Below, one piece after another: positions 25,430 to 33,688 of a DNA stretch of 37,221 nucleotides. A model generated the notes under the pieces. That model was not told where the DNA came from. It worked only from the letters and a program-made list of their open reading frames with translations, and did not search any database. The stretch is taken from the NCBI RefSeq assembly GCF_049651025.1, contig NZ_JBASBH010000021.1, positions 1 to 37,221 of the forward strand, written 5' to 3'. The translations under genes were made by a program, and so were the position numbers. This DNA is from Parvibaculum sp049651025. Its GTDB lineage: Bacteria > Pseudomonadota > Alphaproteobacteria > Parvibaculales > Parvibaculaceae. The first letter of the stretch is position 1, and each line of letters opens with the position of its first letter.

Positions 25430-25460
25430 GTGGGTCCCGGGAACAAGTCCCGGGACGACG
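25430..25460. repeat. Single CCCGGG-type repeat unit
   Basis: GGGTCCCGGGAACAAGTCCC and the following GGGACGACGCT repeat almost exactly the right unit of the composite at 22238-22272. It stands without an inverted partner close by, between the nested palindrome and the next composite. Confidence 0.75.
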
Positions 25461-25492
25461 CTGAATTTTTGGCGGGTGTCATTCTCTCCGTT

Positions 25493-25576
25493 TGTCACCC
25501 CGGGCTTGTCCCGGGGTCCAGAGCCACTGGCTCGGCGTTTGACGCTACTGGATCCCGGCACAAGGCCGGGATGACA
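25493..25576. repeat. Composite palindromic repeat, 84 bp
   Basis: TGTCACCCCGGGCTTGTCCC and its following GGGGTCCAG at the left are mirrored by CTGGATCCCGGCACAAGGCC and GGGATGACA at the right, about a 26-nt middle. Each half is itself a hairpin. Convergent setting between iclR-family and GH5 genes. Confidence 0.88.
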
Positions 25577-25596
25577 GCGGGGCGTGTGGTTCTACA

Positions 25597-27567
25597 TCAA
25601 AGCCTTGTCAGCGTGACGCCGACCTTGCCGGCGCCATCGGCGCGGACGCGGATGCTCTGGTTCTTGTCGTCGCGCGTGGCCTTGCCGCCTTCGACTTCGA
25701 CGGTGAAACCATCGGGGTATTGGAGTGACGGCACGAAGATTTCGGTTTCGCCGTCGCCGAGCGCTTCATAGACGAAACGGAAGAGGCCGGTTTCGCGTTT
25801 GAATTTCACCTTGAGGGGACGGCCTGCGATGGTGCGCGGATATGGGCGCACGAAGCCGGCAAGCGCGCGGCCGCCGCTATTGATGTCGTTGCGGTTGGCG
25901 CGCTGGTCGATGCTGTAGATCGAGAGGTCTTCCTGATTCCAGCCATCGCCTACCGCCTGATCGTTGCGGTTCGACGCGGTGTAGTTCCAGTGCGTCGATG
26001 AGATCAGCAGCTTGTCCATCGCGTTATACATGAGGTCGAGCGCGATGACGTGCTTCTCCCAGGGCTTGTCGCTCTTGTCGCCTGCGGCCCATGCCTTATA
26101 GGCGCTGGCCTGATCGAGATCGAAGGGGATGCCGAATTCGCCGATCAGCGTCGGCGCGCCCTGCCCGTCATTCAGGCTCTTGGCGTTTTCCTTGATGAAG
26201 CCGAGCTGCTTTGTGTATTGCTCCTCGATGGCGTCCGCGCCTTCGAGCTTGCGGCCCGAATAAGGGTTCACCCATGTCGGGAAATTGAACTGCTTGGTGC
26301 TGAGCGTGACAACGTCATACCAGTGGCTTGCATTGACGGTGCCGCGCGGCGTGTCTTTCGGAAACCCGTGAGCGAAGCCTTCGCCGGGATCGAGCTCGGC
26401 AAAGAGGAGCCAGTCCGACTCGATGGAGCGGATGCGCGTGGCGACGCGCTGGAAGAACGGGCCCATGAAATCGCGTTCCATGGTGACGACGCGGCCATCC
26501 TGCTTCAGGAAGAAGAATTCGTCGGCAACCTCCATCTCGCCGCCCTTCATGCGATAGGCGCCCGCGCGCTCGAAGGGGCATTCGGCGCCTTCCATCCAGA
26601 TCGAGGTGCCGTTCGGATTGACGGTGACATCGCCGCCATGGACGACGCGCATCTGCTGCGTGTCCAGCTTGAGATCGGGAATGGTGCGCGTCAGGCCGCG
26701 AGCGACGGCCAGCCCGTCAAGCGGCGACCATGCGAGGCCCGGCCGCGGATGCGTCGGATCGATCTCGCTTTTTGCGAGGTGGCGATAGCTCAGATGCCTG
26801 CCGACATAGCCCGAGCCCGGCTCGTTCAGCGAGTCGAAGCCGATGACGTTCGGCAGGTCGCGGATGCGGTTTGCGACGGCTTCCATCGCGCCGAGATAAT
26901 GGTCCTGCAGATAGTCCTGCACGTTACGGCCTTCGATCTTGAAGTCGGGGCAGAAGGTTGCGCCAGCAAAGAAGAAGGTCCACATCAGGGCATTGGCGGG
27001 ATAGCGATAGTTCTGCGACCAGGTCATGGTCGGGTAGCGATCTTCCTGACGGCCGCCGCGCGCGAAATCATATTTGTACTGCATGACGTGGGCGGCGCCC
27101 GCTTCATGGAACTTCGTGAGGTCGAGACCGACCGCTTCAAAGCACCAGCCGGGCGCACCGTCGCCGCCGGTCATGCGGCTCCAGACGTCCTGATGGAAAT
27201 CGACGAAGACATACATGCCATGCTCGCCTGCCATGCGGCAGAGCGTGGCGAAATAGTCGAGATAGGCTTCGTCATATTTTCCGGGTCCGGCATGTTCCAC
27301 CGCTTCCCATGTCGTCAACAGGCGCAGGCAATTGAAGCCCCATGCCTTGAGGCGCGAGAAATGCTCCTCGGCTTCGGCGAGCGGAAAGGGACGGCCGATG
27401 AAGGAGACTGTGCGGTGGTCGGAGAAATCCGTCGGCAGGTTGGTATGACCATTCGGCGTGTAGGGCATCTTGCAATCGCCGCCGAGATTGACGCCGCGCA
27501 GGATGTGAGCGTGACCGCTCTCGTCCGTGAACCATTCGCCTTCGATCTGCAACCTACGTAACGCCAT
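25597..27567 (-). CDS. Glycoside hydrolase family 5, glucosylceramidase/sterylglucosidase-like
   Basis: A 656-residue enzyme without a signal peptide, so likely cytoplasmic. ILRGVNLGGDCKMPY opens a GH5 TIM barrel; the acid/base is Glu249 (FDSLNEPGSGYVG) and the nucleophile Glu477 (LIGEFGIPFD), with a C-terminal beta domain after about residue 570. The VDFHQDVWSRMTGGDGAPGW segment (about residues 122-141) is, as I recall, typical of the GH5 subfamily that holds fungal EGCrP enzymes, which act on glucosylceramide and steryl glucosides. Thus a lipid glucoside is the best-guess substrate. GGGAGG precedes the ATG. Divergent from the fucosidase gene; the 292-nt region between holds a composite repeat. 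Confidence 0.85.
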   Translation of the reverse strand: MALRRLQIEGEWFTDESGHAHILRGVNLGGDCKMPYTPNGHTNLPTDFSDHRTVSFIGRPFPLAEAEEHFSRLKAWGFNCLRLLTTWEAVEHAGPGKYDEAYLDYFATLCRMAGEHGMYVFVDFHQDVWSRMTGGDGAPGWCFEAVGLDLTKFHEAGAAHVMQYKYDFARGGRQEDRYPTMTWSQNYRYPANALMWTFFFAGATFCPDFKIEGRNVQDYLQDHYLGAMEAVANRIRDLPNVIGFDSLNEPGSGYVGRHLSYRHLAKSEIDPTHPRPGLAWSPLDGLAVARGLTRTIPDLKLDTQQMRVVHGGDVTVNPNGTSIWMEGAECPFERAGAYRMKGGEMEVADEFFFLKQDGRVVTMERDFMGPFFQRVATRIRSIESDWLLFAELDPGEGFAHGFPKDTPRGTVNASHWYDVVTLSTKQFNFPTWVNPYSGRKLEGADAIEEQYTKQLGFIKENAKSLNDGQGAPTLIGEFGIPFDLDQASAYKAWAAGDKSDKPWEKHVIALDLMYNAMDKLLISSTHWNYTASNRNDQAVGDGWNQEDLSIYSIDQRANRNDINSGGRALAGFVRPYPRTIAGRPLKVKFKRETGLFRFVYEALGDGETEIFVPSLQYPDGFTVEVEGGKATRDDKNQSIRVRADGAGKVGVTLTRL

Positions 27568-27677
27568 CGCATCCTCCCATACTTGTCGTTGGGATTTAGC
27601 TTAGCGGGATGGAGCGGAAGGGCAATGAAAGACCTGCTTTCATTTTCGCTTTCAATGCGGGCGACCACAAATACAGA

Positions 27678-27762
27678 TGTCATCCCGGCCTTGTGCCGGG
27701 GTCCAGTGGCGGCAAGCTCTGTGTTTGTGGCTACTGGACCCCGGCACAAGGCCGGGGTGACA
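27678..27762. repeat. Composite palindromic repeat, 85 bp, in a divergent promoter region
   Basis: TGTCATCCCGGCCTTGTGCC followed by GGGGTCCAGT is mirrored by ACTGGACCCCGGCACAAGGC followed by CGGGGTGACA, about a 25-nt middle. Symmetry is nearly perfect over 30 bp per arm. It is the only copy between divergent genes (GH5 and GH29), about 110 nt from each start. Confidence 0.9.
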
Positions 27763-27859
27763 TATTTTGTTTTGGCGGATGCCGCGATCAACAGGAAAGA
27801 TGCGCATTCAAGATTTACACCCGCCACCCATGCAGGCACCATTCGGCATCAGAAAAGAC

Positions 27860-29323
27860 ATGAAAAGAAACATGACAAAGTTCGACGCCGATCTTGCTTC
27901 GCTCAAACAGCATCAGGTTCCGCAATGGTATGAGGATGCCAAGTTCGGCATCTTCATTCATTGGGGGCTTTTTTCCATTCCGGGCTTTGCGGGCTCGCAT
28001 GGCAGCATTGGCGATGTATTCGCGACGCAATATGACCTTGCGGTCGCGCAGACGCCTTATACCGAATGGTATGCGAACGCGATCAAGGTGCCTGAGAGCG
28101 ACAGCGCGAAGCATCATGCGGCGGTTTATGGCGACATGCCGTATGAAGATTTCCGCGCGCCGTTTCTCAAGGGGCTCGAGCAATGGGACCCGAAGGCCTG
28201 GGCGAAGCTTTTCAAACAGGCGGGCGCGAAATATGTGGTGCTGGTGACCAAGCATCATGACGGCTACAGCCTGTGGCCGACCGGCGTGCGTCATCCGAAG
28301 AAGGCGGGCTGGCATACGGAGCGCGACATTGTCGGCGAGCTGGGCGAGGCGGTGCGCGCGGAAGGCATGCGCTACGGGCTCTATTATTCAAGCGGCATCG
28401 ACTGGTCGTTCAACAAGAAGCCGCTGCGCACGCTGGGGCAATTCATCGGTTCGACGCCGGGCGGGCGCTACCCTGCCTATGCGGTGGCGCAGGTGAAGGA
28501 GCTTATCGACAAGTACAAGCCCGCCGTGCTGTGGAACGATATTTCCTGGCCGACGCCGCTCGGTAAACTGACCGAGGTCTTCGCCTATTACTACAACAAC
28601 GTGCCGGAAGGCGTCGTCAACGATCGCGCGATGCCCGTGACGTTCAAGTCATGGCTGATGCGCTTCAAATACTTCAGCGACCGCTTCGACAAGATGGCCA
28701 AACCGCGCATGAGCGGCAAACGCCGGAGCAAGGGCATGATTCCGGCGGAGCCGCCGCATTATGATTTCCGTACGCCGGAATATGTGAGCTTCCCCGACAT
28801 CCAGAAGCGCAAATGGGAATCGACGCGCGGCATGTCTCATTCCTTCGGCTTCAATCGGGCGGACAAGGACGAAGATTATTTGTCCGTCGCCGATATCGTC
28901 GCCGACTTTGTGGATGCGGTGTCGAAGAACGGCAATCTGCTGCTCAATATCGGCCCGCGCGGCGAGGATGCGCAAATACCGGCGGCGCAAGTGGCGCGGC
29001 TGCAGGGCTTTGGCGCATGGCTCGCGCGGAACGGCGAGGCGATTTACGGCACGCGGCCATGGGTGCGGGCGGAAGGCGCGACGGGCGACGAGTTGCCGGT
29101 GCGCTTCACGCGCAATGGCGAAACGCTTTATGCCATCGTGCTCGGCAAGCCTGCGGGCGGCGAGATGACGCTGCGCGATGTGGCGGTGCGTGAGGGTGCG
29201 GAAATTGCGCTGCTCGGACACGGGCCGGTGGCGTGGCGCAAGTCGGGCGGTGATATTGTGATCGCACTGCCGGTGCTCGACGATGCGCCGGCGATTTCCT
29301 TTTCCATTTCCGGGGCTGCCTGA
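27860..29323 (+). CDS. Alpha-L-fucosidase family (GH29) protein
   Basis: About 487 residues. WYEDAKFGIFIHWGLFSIPGF near the N-terminus, YVVLVTKHHDGYSLWPT, and GMRYGLYYSSGIDW are classic GH29 barrel strands; LWNDISWP gives the nucleophile Asp227, and NGNLLLNIGPRGEDAQIP closes the barrel. A small C-terminal beta domain follows. It should release alpha-linked L-fucose or a related sugar. No signal peptide, so intracellular. The start is uncertain: ATG 27860 and ATG 27872 both lack a clear binding site, and in-frame ATGs exist at 27830 and 27800. The stop overlaps the next gene's ATG by one base (TGATG), so the two are coupled. Confidence 0.87.
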   Translation: MKRNMTKFDADLASLKQHQVPQWYEDAKFGIFIHWGLFSIPGFAGSHGSIGDVFATQYDLAVAQTPYTEWYANAIKVPESDSAKHHAAVYGDMPYEDFRAPFLKGLEQWDPKAWAKLFKQAGAKYVVLVTKHHDGYSLWPTGVRHPKKAGWHTERDIVGELGEAVRAEGMRYGLYYSSGIDWSFNKKPLRTLGQFIGSTPGGRYPAYAVAQVKELIDKYKPAVLWNDISWPTPLGKLTEVFAYYYNNVPEGVVNDRAMPVTFKSWLMRFKYFSDRFDKMAKPRMSGKRRSKGMIPAEPPHYDFRTPEYVSFPDIQKRKWESTRGMSHSFGFNRADKDEDYLSVADIVADFVDAVSKNGNLLLNIGPRGEDAQIPAAQVARLQGFGAWLARNGEAIYGTRPWVRAEGATGDELPVRFTRNGETLYAIVLGKPAGGEMTLRDVAVREGAEIALLGHGPVAWRKSGGDIVIALPVLDDAPAISFSISGAA

Positions 29324-30372
29324 TGACAACGGCTCTTACCACCCTGCCGCAACAGCCCGCGGACACGCCATGGCCGACAACGGCATGGCCGCTTGGCGAG
29401 CTTCCCAAAAGCGCCGATACGGCAACGCTTGGGCGTTTGCTCGATCATGCCTTCGCGGCGGAAGCGCCCGACGATCTCGGCGAGACGCATGCGCTCGTCA
29501 TCGTGCAAGGCGGGCGGCTGATCCATGAGCGCTACTGGACGGGCTTCGGGCCGGATGTCACCTGCCCTTCATGGTCGAAGGCAAAGAGCATCACGCAGGC
29601 GCTGATCGGCATTCTCGTCGGCGACGGGAAGATCGACATTCATGCGCCTGTCGATGCGCCGGAATGGCGCGAGGCGCCGAACGATCCGCGCGCGGCGATC
29701 ACGCTTGATCTGTTGCTGCGCATGTCGAGCGGGCTTGCCTTCCGCGAAGACTATGTGGACGACCAGGCGTCCGACGTCATCGAAATGCTGTGGGGCAAGG
29801 GCAAGGATGATGTGGCGCATTTCGCCGCTTCATTTCCGCTGGCGCATCAACCGGGAACATTCTGGTCCTATGCGAGCGGGACGACGAACATCATCGCACG
29901 GGCGGCGGCGCGCGCGGCCAACGCCTATGGGCCGGACTTTGAAGCCTTCATGCACAAGCGCCTGTTCGATCCCATCGGCATGAGCAGCGCCGCGCCGAAA
30001 TTCGACAAGGCCGGGACGTTTATCGGCTCGTCCTTCTGCTTTGCGACGCCGCGCGATTTTGCCCGCTTCGGACTTCTCTATCTTCGCGACGGAATATGGG
30101 AGGGAAGCCGCATTCTGCCCGAAGGGTGGGTGGACTATGCGCGCTCGCCCACCTGGCAGCAGGCAGAGGCGGAATCGCCTTACGGCGCGCAATGGTGGCT
30201 CGGGCTTGGCGGGCCGGGATCCTTTTCGGCTAACGGGTTTGAAGGCCAGTTCACCGTCATTATCCCCGAACTCGACATGGTTATCGTGCGTCACGGCAAG
30301 AGCCCTGCGGCCAAGAGTGACAGCGTGAAATCTTGGATTCGGGCGATTTCCGACTGTTTTCGTCACAAATAA
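29323..30372 (+). CDS. Serine hydrolase, beta-lactamase/class C-like family
   Basis: A 349-residue member of the beta-lactamase-related serine hydrolases. The S-x-x-K motif is Ser83-Trp-Ser-Lys86 (CPSWSKAKSIT), the second motif is FWSYASGTTN (Tyr-Ala-Ser), and the C-terminal part shows GFEGQFTVIIPELDMVIVRHG. The Tyr-Ala-Ser pattern and SWSKAKS context favour esterase or amide hydrolase relatives such as the 6-aminohexanoate-dimer hydrolase group over a true beta-lactamase. No signal peptide is seen. Coupled to the fucosidase by a one-base overlap, suggesting joint removal of acyl and sugar groups from one compound, which is inference. Confidence 0.82.
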   Translation: MTTALTTLPQQPADTPWPTTAWPLGELPKSADTATLGRLLDHAFAAEAPDDLGETHALVIVQGGRLIHERYWTGFGPDVTCPSWSKAKSITQALIGILVGDGKIDIHAPVDAPEWREAPNDPRAAITLDLLLRMSSGLAFREDYVDDQASDVIEMLWGKGKDDVAHFAASFPLAHQPGTFWSYASGTTNIIARAAARAANAYGPDFEAFMHKRLFDPIGMSSAAPKFDKAGTFIGSSFCFATPRDFARFGLLYLRDGIWEGSRILPEGWVDYARSPTWQQAEAESPYGAQWWLGLGGPGSFSANGFEGQFTVIIPELDMVIVRHGKSPAAKSDSVKSWIRAISDCFRHK

Positions 30373-30534
30373 CAGGCTAAAAGGCACGCCGAGGCGTCGA
30401 ATCCCCGTATTTACGGCCTGCGACCTTGTGGGAGGTCTTTCGGGGTGACGTGGGGGACCAGTTTCCCTACTCTGCGCCCTTCCCATTTGACCCTTCCCGG
30501 TCCGCCTATTCACAGCCTAAACGACAGGACGAAG

Positions 30535-31860
30535 ATGCATCGCGATTTGCACGACAAGACGAGCGGCGAGGCACACCACGCCGGTGAGCCTTACAACGCG
30601 CCTGGCCTTCTCGACCGCGCGCTTGAGCGCCTTGATGAAGCGGCCGGACATATGTCAATCGCGCCTGAGACCCTTGCGCGTCTTCGCCAACCCATGGAAA
30701 CGCTGAAAGCACGGCTGACGATCCGCATGGATGACGGGCGGCAGGAATCGTTTCAGGCCTGGCGCTGCCGCTATGACGATACGCGCGGACCGACCAAGGG
30801 CGGCATTCGCTTCCATCCGGATTCGACGGAAGAAGAAGTCGAGGCGCTCGCCTTCTGGATGACGGTCAAATGCTCGGTTGCCGAACTGCCTTTCGGCGGC
30901 GGCAAGGGCGCGGTGCGCGTCGATCCGCACAAGCTGTCGAAGATGGAACTTGAGCGCCTGTCGCGCGCCTATGTCCGCGCCTTTGCGCGCTTCATCGGCC
31001 CCGATCGCGACATTCCCGCGCCAGACGTTGCCACCAACGGCATGATCATGGCGTGGATGGCCGATGAATATGCGACCATCACCGGCAAGCCCTCGCCTGC
31101 CATCATCACCGGCAAGCCGGTGGCGCTTGGCGGTTCGCTTGGCCGCGACGATGCGACGGCGCGCGGCGGCTTCGATCTGCTGAAGCATCTCGCCGACCGG
31201 CTCGGCTGCCATAACGGCCAGCGCCGCGCGGTGCTGCAGGGCTTCGGCAATGCCTCCTCCTTCATGGCGCGCCTTCTCAAGGCTGACGGCTGGACGATTG
31301 TGGGCGCGAGCGATTCAGCCGGTGCGGTTGTCAATCCGAACGGTCTCGATGTCGATGCGCTGGTGCAGTTGAAGGCCGATGGCCATTCGATCGTCAAGGC
31401 GGCGGGCAAGAACGGCACGGTGCTTTGCGATGCGGAAGACATGCTCAGCGTCGAAAGCGAACTGCTTGTGCCGGGCGCGCTGGAAAACATGATCCATGCC
31501 GAAAATGCAGGCCGGATCGCAGCACGCATCATTCTGGAACTCGCCAACGGCCCTGTGACGCCGGAAGCCGACCGCCTGCTGCAGAAGGCCGGCAAGCTGG
31601 TGCTTCCCGACATTCTGGCCAATGCGGGCGGCGTGACGGTTTCCTATTTCGAATGGGTGCAGAACCGCCTCGGTATGCGCTGGACGCTGGAAGACGTGCA
31701 TGCACGCCTTGCCACGACCATGCAGAAGCAGGGCGATCTCGTCTGGCAGGCATCGGTGGACAAGGGCATCAGCCTGCGCACCGCAGCTTATGTCGTCGGT
31801 CTCGGCCGCCTCGTCGATGCGATCCAGGCATCGGGCACGCGAGCCTATTTCGCCGACTGA
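30535..31860 (+). CDS. gdhA: Glu/Leu/Phe/Val dehydrogenase family, glutamate dehydrogenase
   Basis: A 441-residue amino-acid dehydrogenase. RGPTKGGIRFHP and VAELPFGGGKGAVRVDPHKLS carry the substrate and catalytic lysines (Lys124 in the second), PAPDVATN has the catalytic Asp, and RRAVLQGFGNASSFMARLL begins the NAD(P) Rossmann domain (Gly-x-Gly-x-x-Ser in place of a third Gly). Length is normal for the hexameric enzyme linking 2-oxoglutarate and ammonium with glutamate. AGGA stands five bases before the ATG. A clear terminator begins 31 nt after the stop. The 162-nt upstream gap (30373-30534) shows a CCGTA/TACGG dyad but no convincing promoter. Gene symbol reflects function; strict class not certain. 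Confidence 0.9.
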   Translation: MHRDLHDKTSGEAHHAGEPYNAPGLLDRALERLDEAAGHMSIAPETLARLRQPMETLKARLTIRMDDGRQESFQAWRCRYDDTRGPTKGGIRFHPDSTEEEVEALAFWMTVKCSVAELPFGGGKGAVRVDPHKLSKMELERLSRAYVRAFARFIGPDRDIPAPDVATNGMIMAWMADEYATITGKPSPAIITGKPVALGGSLGRDDATARGGFDLLKHLADRLGCHNGQRRAVLQGFGNASSFMARLLKADGWTIVGASDSAGAVVNPNGLDVDALVQLKADGHSIVKAAGKNGTVLCDAEDMLSVESELLVPGALENMIHAENAGRIAARIILELANGPVTPEADRLLQKAGKLVLPDILANAGGVTVSYFEWVQNRLGMRWTLEDVHARLATTMQKQGDLVWQASVDKGISLRTAAYVVGLGRLVDAIQASGTRAYFAD

Positions 31861-31891
31861 CGTCTCGCCTGAGGCAACATATTTGGAGTTT

Positions 31892-31926
31892 GAGGGCGAG
31901 GCTGTAAACTTCGCCCTCTTTCTTTT
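31892..31926 (+). terminator. Intrinsic terminator of the glutamate dehydrogenase gene
   Basis: GAGGGCGA (31892-31899) and TCGCCCTC (31911-31918) form a perfect 8-bp stem followed by TTTCTTTT. Confidence 0.9.
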
Positions 31927-31957
31927 GGGCGCGCGTCCGGATTTTGGAGGGTGGCGT

Positions 31958-32248
31958 TTGGGCAGCATCGTCAGGTTTCCGACCGACCTCGTGACCGAAC
32001 ACGACCGCCGCAGGCTGAAAGCCGCGGCGGACGGCTCCGTTTTCGATATCGAATTTCGCAAGAACAAACAGGAAGTGCTCGCGCCCTATCTTGTGCGCTG
32101 CGGGCAAATGCGGCCAAGCTACCGGCTGAGAAAAACGGGAGAGGGATGGGAGGCGATCGCGCTGGGGCCTGAAAAGCCCGGCATGGTCGTTGCGAGCGCA
32201 AGGCGGCCGGAAGACCTTCTGGCCCAGCTTGCCGCGCGCGCGCCCTGA
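31958..32248 (+). CDS. Small hypothetical protein with TTG start
   Basis: A 96-residue protein beginning MGSIVRFPTDLV. The TTG at 31958 is chosen because GGAGGG lies six bases upstream; an earlier in-frame TTG at 31883 would place the dehydrogenase terminator inside the coding region and is rejected. Codon use and high GC at third positions fit a real gene. The protein is basic in its middle (FRKNKQEVLAPYLVRCGQMRPSYRLRK) and has one cysteine; no membrane segment or known domain. Its stop is 29 nt before the EstB-like hydrolase start, so they may share a transcript. Confidence 0.6.
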   Translation: MGSIVRFPTDLVTEHDRRRLKAAADGSVFDIEFRKNKQEVLAPYLVRCGQMRPSYRLRKTGEGWEAIALGPEKPGMVVASARRPEDLLAQLAARAP

Positions 32249-32277
32249 ACGACAAAATGAACGGGGAGAAGAACAAT

Positions 32278-33519
32278 ATGAACGTTGCCGCCAAAGTCGT
32301 CCGTGCCGAGGATGTGGGCCTGATTTCATCGCGGCTCGCGAGCATTCCGGATTTCATGAAATCCTATCTGGATCAGGGAAAGCTCGCCGGCGTTTCGACG
32401 CTCATTTCCCGCCATGGGCAGATCGCGCATTTCGAAACCATCGGCCATCGCGACCGCGAGGCCGGCACGCCGCTCGAACGCGATACGATTTTCCGCATCT
32501 ATTCGATGACGAAGCCGATCACGAGCCTCGCGCTGATGATGCTGCATGAGGAAGGACGCTTTCAGCTCAACCATCCGGTGTCGCGCTACATTCCCGAATT
32601 CAAGAAGCTGAAGGTCTGGGCGGGCGGCACGAAAGAGAAATACGAGACGAAGCCTTGCGAGCGCGAGATGACGATCCGCGACCTGCTCACGCATACGTCG
32701 GGGCTGACCTATGGCTTCATGTACGCCCATCCGGTCGATGCCATGTATCGCTCGTCGGGTATCGACGGCGCGAATACGATCGGCATGACGCTGAAGGAAA
32801 TGGTCGAGAAGCTCGCCGACATACCGCTGCTTTTCTCGCCGGGCGAGGAATGGAGCTATTCGGTGGCGACGGATGTTTGCGGACGTCTCGTCGAAGTGCT
32901 GTCGGGCATGGCGCTTGACGAGTTTTTCGCGTCGCGGATTTTCGGGCCGCTCGGCATGGTGGATACGGGCTTTTTCGTGCCCAAGGACAAGCTGCATCGC
33001 TTCGCCACAAATTATTTCAAGGACCCGAAAAGCGGCAAGCAAGGCGTCATGGACAAGGGCGATGAGAGCAGCACCTATGCTCAGGCGCCGGTGTTCCTGT
33101 CGGGCGGCGGCGGGCTTGTCTCGACGATGATGGACTATTGGCGCTTCTGCCAGATGCTGCTCAATGGCGGCGAATTCAACGGGCATCGCCTCGTGTCGCC
33201 CAAGACGATCGAGTTCATGACGCTTAACCATCTGCCGGGCGACGCGACGATGAAGGACATGTCGAGTTCGGCCTTCAGCGAACTTGCCGCAGAAGGCACG
33301 GGCTTCGGGCTTGGCTTCTCGGTGCTGCTCGATCCGGCGGAAGCGCAGAGCATCGGCTCTGTCGGGAATTTCTCATGGGGCGGCGCGGCGTCCACCTATT
33401 TCTGGATCGATCCGGAAGAGGACATTGTCGCCATACTGATGACGCAGCTTTATCCCTCGAGCACCTATCCGCTCCGGCCGCAGTTGCAGCAACTGGTTTA
33501 TGCGGCGATTGGGGAGTGA
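32278..33519 (+). CDS. EstB-like serine hydrolase (beta-lactamase family esterase)
   Basis: A 413-residue class-C-type serine hydrolase. The S-x-x-K motif is Ser76-Met-Thr-Lys79 (RIYSMTKPIT), the second motif is Tyr in EEWSYSVATDV, and the third region reads FSWGGAASTYFWIDPEE, the WGG variant found in EstB-type esterases in place of the KTG box of beta-lactamases. It should therefore hydrolyse small esters and not beta-lactams. ATG 32278 is chosen over ATG 32257 because GGGGAG lies about nine bases upstream. It is a second, distant member of the superfamily in this window (the other at 29323). No signal peptide. Confidence 0.85.
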   Translation: MNVAAKVVRAEDVGLISSRLASIPDFMKSYLDQGKLAGVSTLISRHGQIAHFETIGHRDREAGTPLERDTIFRIYSMTKPITSLALMMLHEEGRFQLNHPVSRYIPEFKKLKVWAGGTKEKYETKPCEREMTIRDLLTHTSGLTYGFMYAHPVDAMYRSSGIDGANTIGMTLKEMVEKLADIPLLFSPGEEWSYSVATDVCGRLVEVLSGMALDEFFASRIFGPLGMVDTGFFVPKDKLHRFATNYFKDPKSGKQGVMDKGDESSTYAQAPVFLSGGGGLVSTMMDYWRFCQMLLNGGEFNGHRLVSPKTIEFMTLNHLPGDATMKDMSSSAFSELAAEGTGFGLGFSVLLDPAEAQSIGSVGNFSWGGAASTYFWIDPEEDIVAILMTQLYPSSTYPLRPQLQQLVYAAIGE

Positions 33520-33538
33520 GGCAGGCTTTCCTTATGGG

Positions 33539-33631
33539 CGTCATGCGCGGACTTGATCCGCGCATCCACGTCTTTCTTTCCGCAGAAACGTAAGGAAGAC
33601 GTGGATGGCCGGGTCAAGCCCGGCCATGACG
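33539..33631. repeat. Composite palindromic repeat, 93 bp
   Basis: CGTCATGCGCGGACTTGATC followed by CGCGCATCCACGTCTT is mirrored by AAGACGTGGATGGCCGGGTC and AAGCCCGGCCATGACG. The inner arms ATCCACGTCTT/AAGACGTGGAT are perfect. It lies between two plus-strand genes, and translation of its right half gives the spurious leader MAGSSPAMT before the EamA gene. Confidence 0.88.
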
Positions 33632-33688
33632 AACAATAGAGGCAGCGGCTTTCTGCTTCGCAGCACAATCCTCAAAGTTCCACCCATC

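Noticed and set aside
22182..25576. A CRISPR-like or transposon-end reading of the clustered palindromes
   Set aside because: Spacing is irregular, there are no equal-length unique spacers, no cas or transposase genes and no target duplications; they are REP/BIME-like repeats.
26050..27561. A 503-codon open frame on the plus strand antisense to the GH5 gene
   Set aside because: The opposite strand carries an uninterrupted GH5 protein with both catalytic glutamates; the antisense frame has low-complexity, His- and Arg-rich sequence without motifs. It is a by-product of GC-rich codons.
30373..30534. A riboswitch or small RNA before gdhA
   Set aside because: Only a short CCGTA/TACGG dyad is visible; no known glutamine or other riboswitch core and no terminator-like switch could be made out.
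31883..31957. An earlier TTG start for the small protein after gdhA
   Set aside because: It would run the coding region through a perfect terminator hairpin and T run, and the later TTG has a much better binding site.
29323..33519. True beta-lactamases for the two serine hydrolases
   Set aside because: Both have S-x-x-K but lack the Tyr-x-Asn and KTG boxes and signal peptides; EstB-like or amide hydrolase roles fit better.
33605..33688. An N-terminal extension of the EamA transporter beginning MAGSSPAMT
   Set aside because: This stretch is the translated right half of a palindromic repeat, a well-known false extension; the membrane protein proper starts at 33689.
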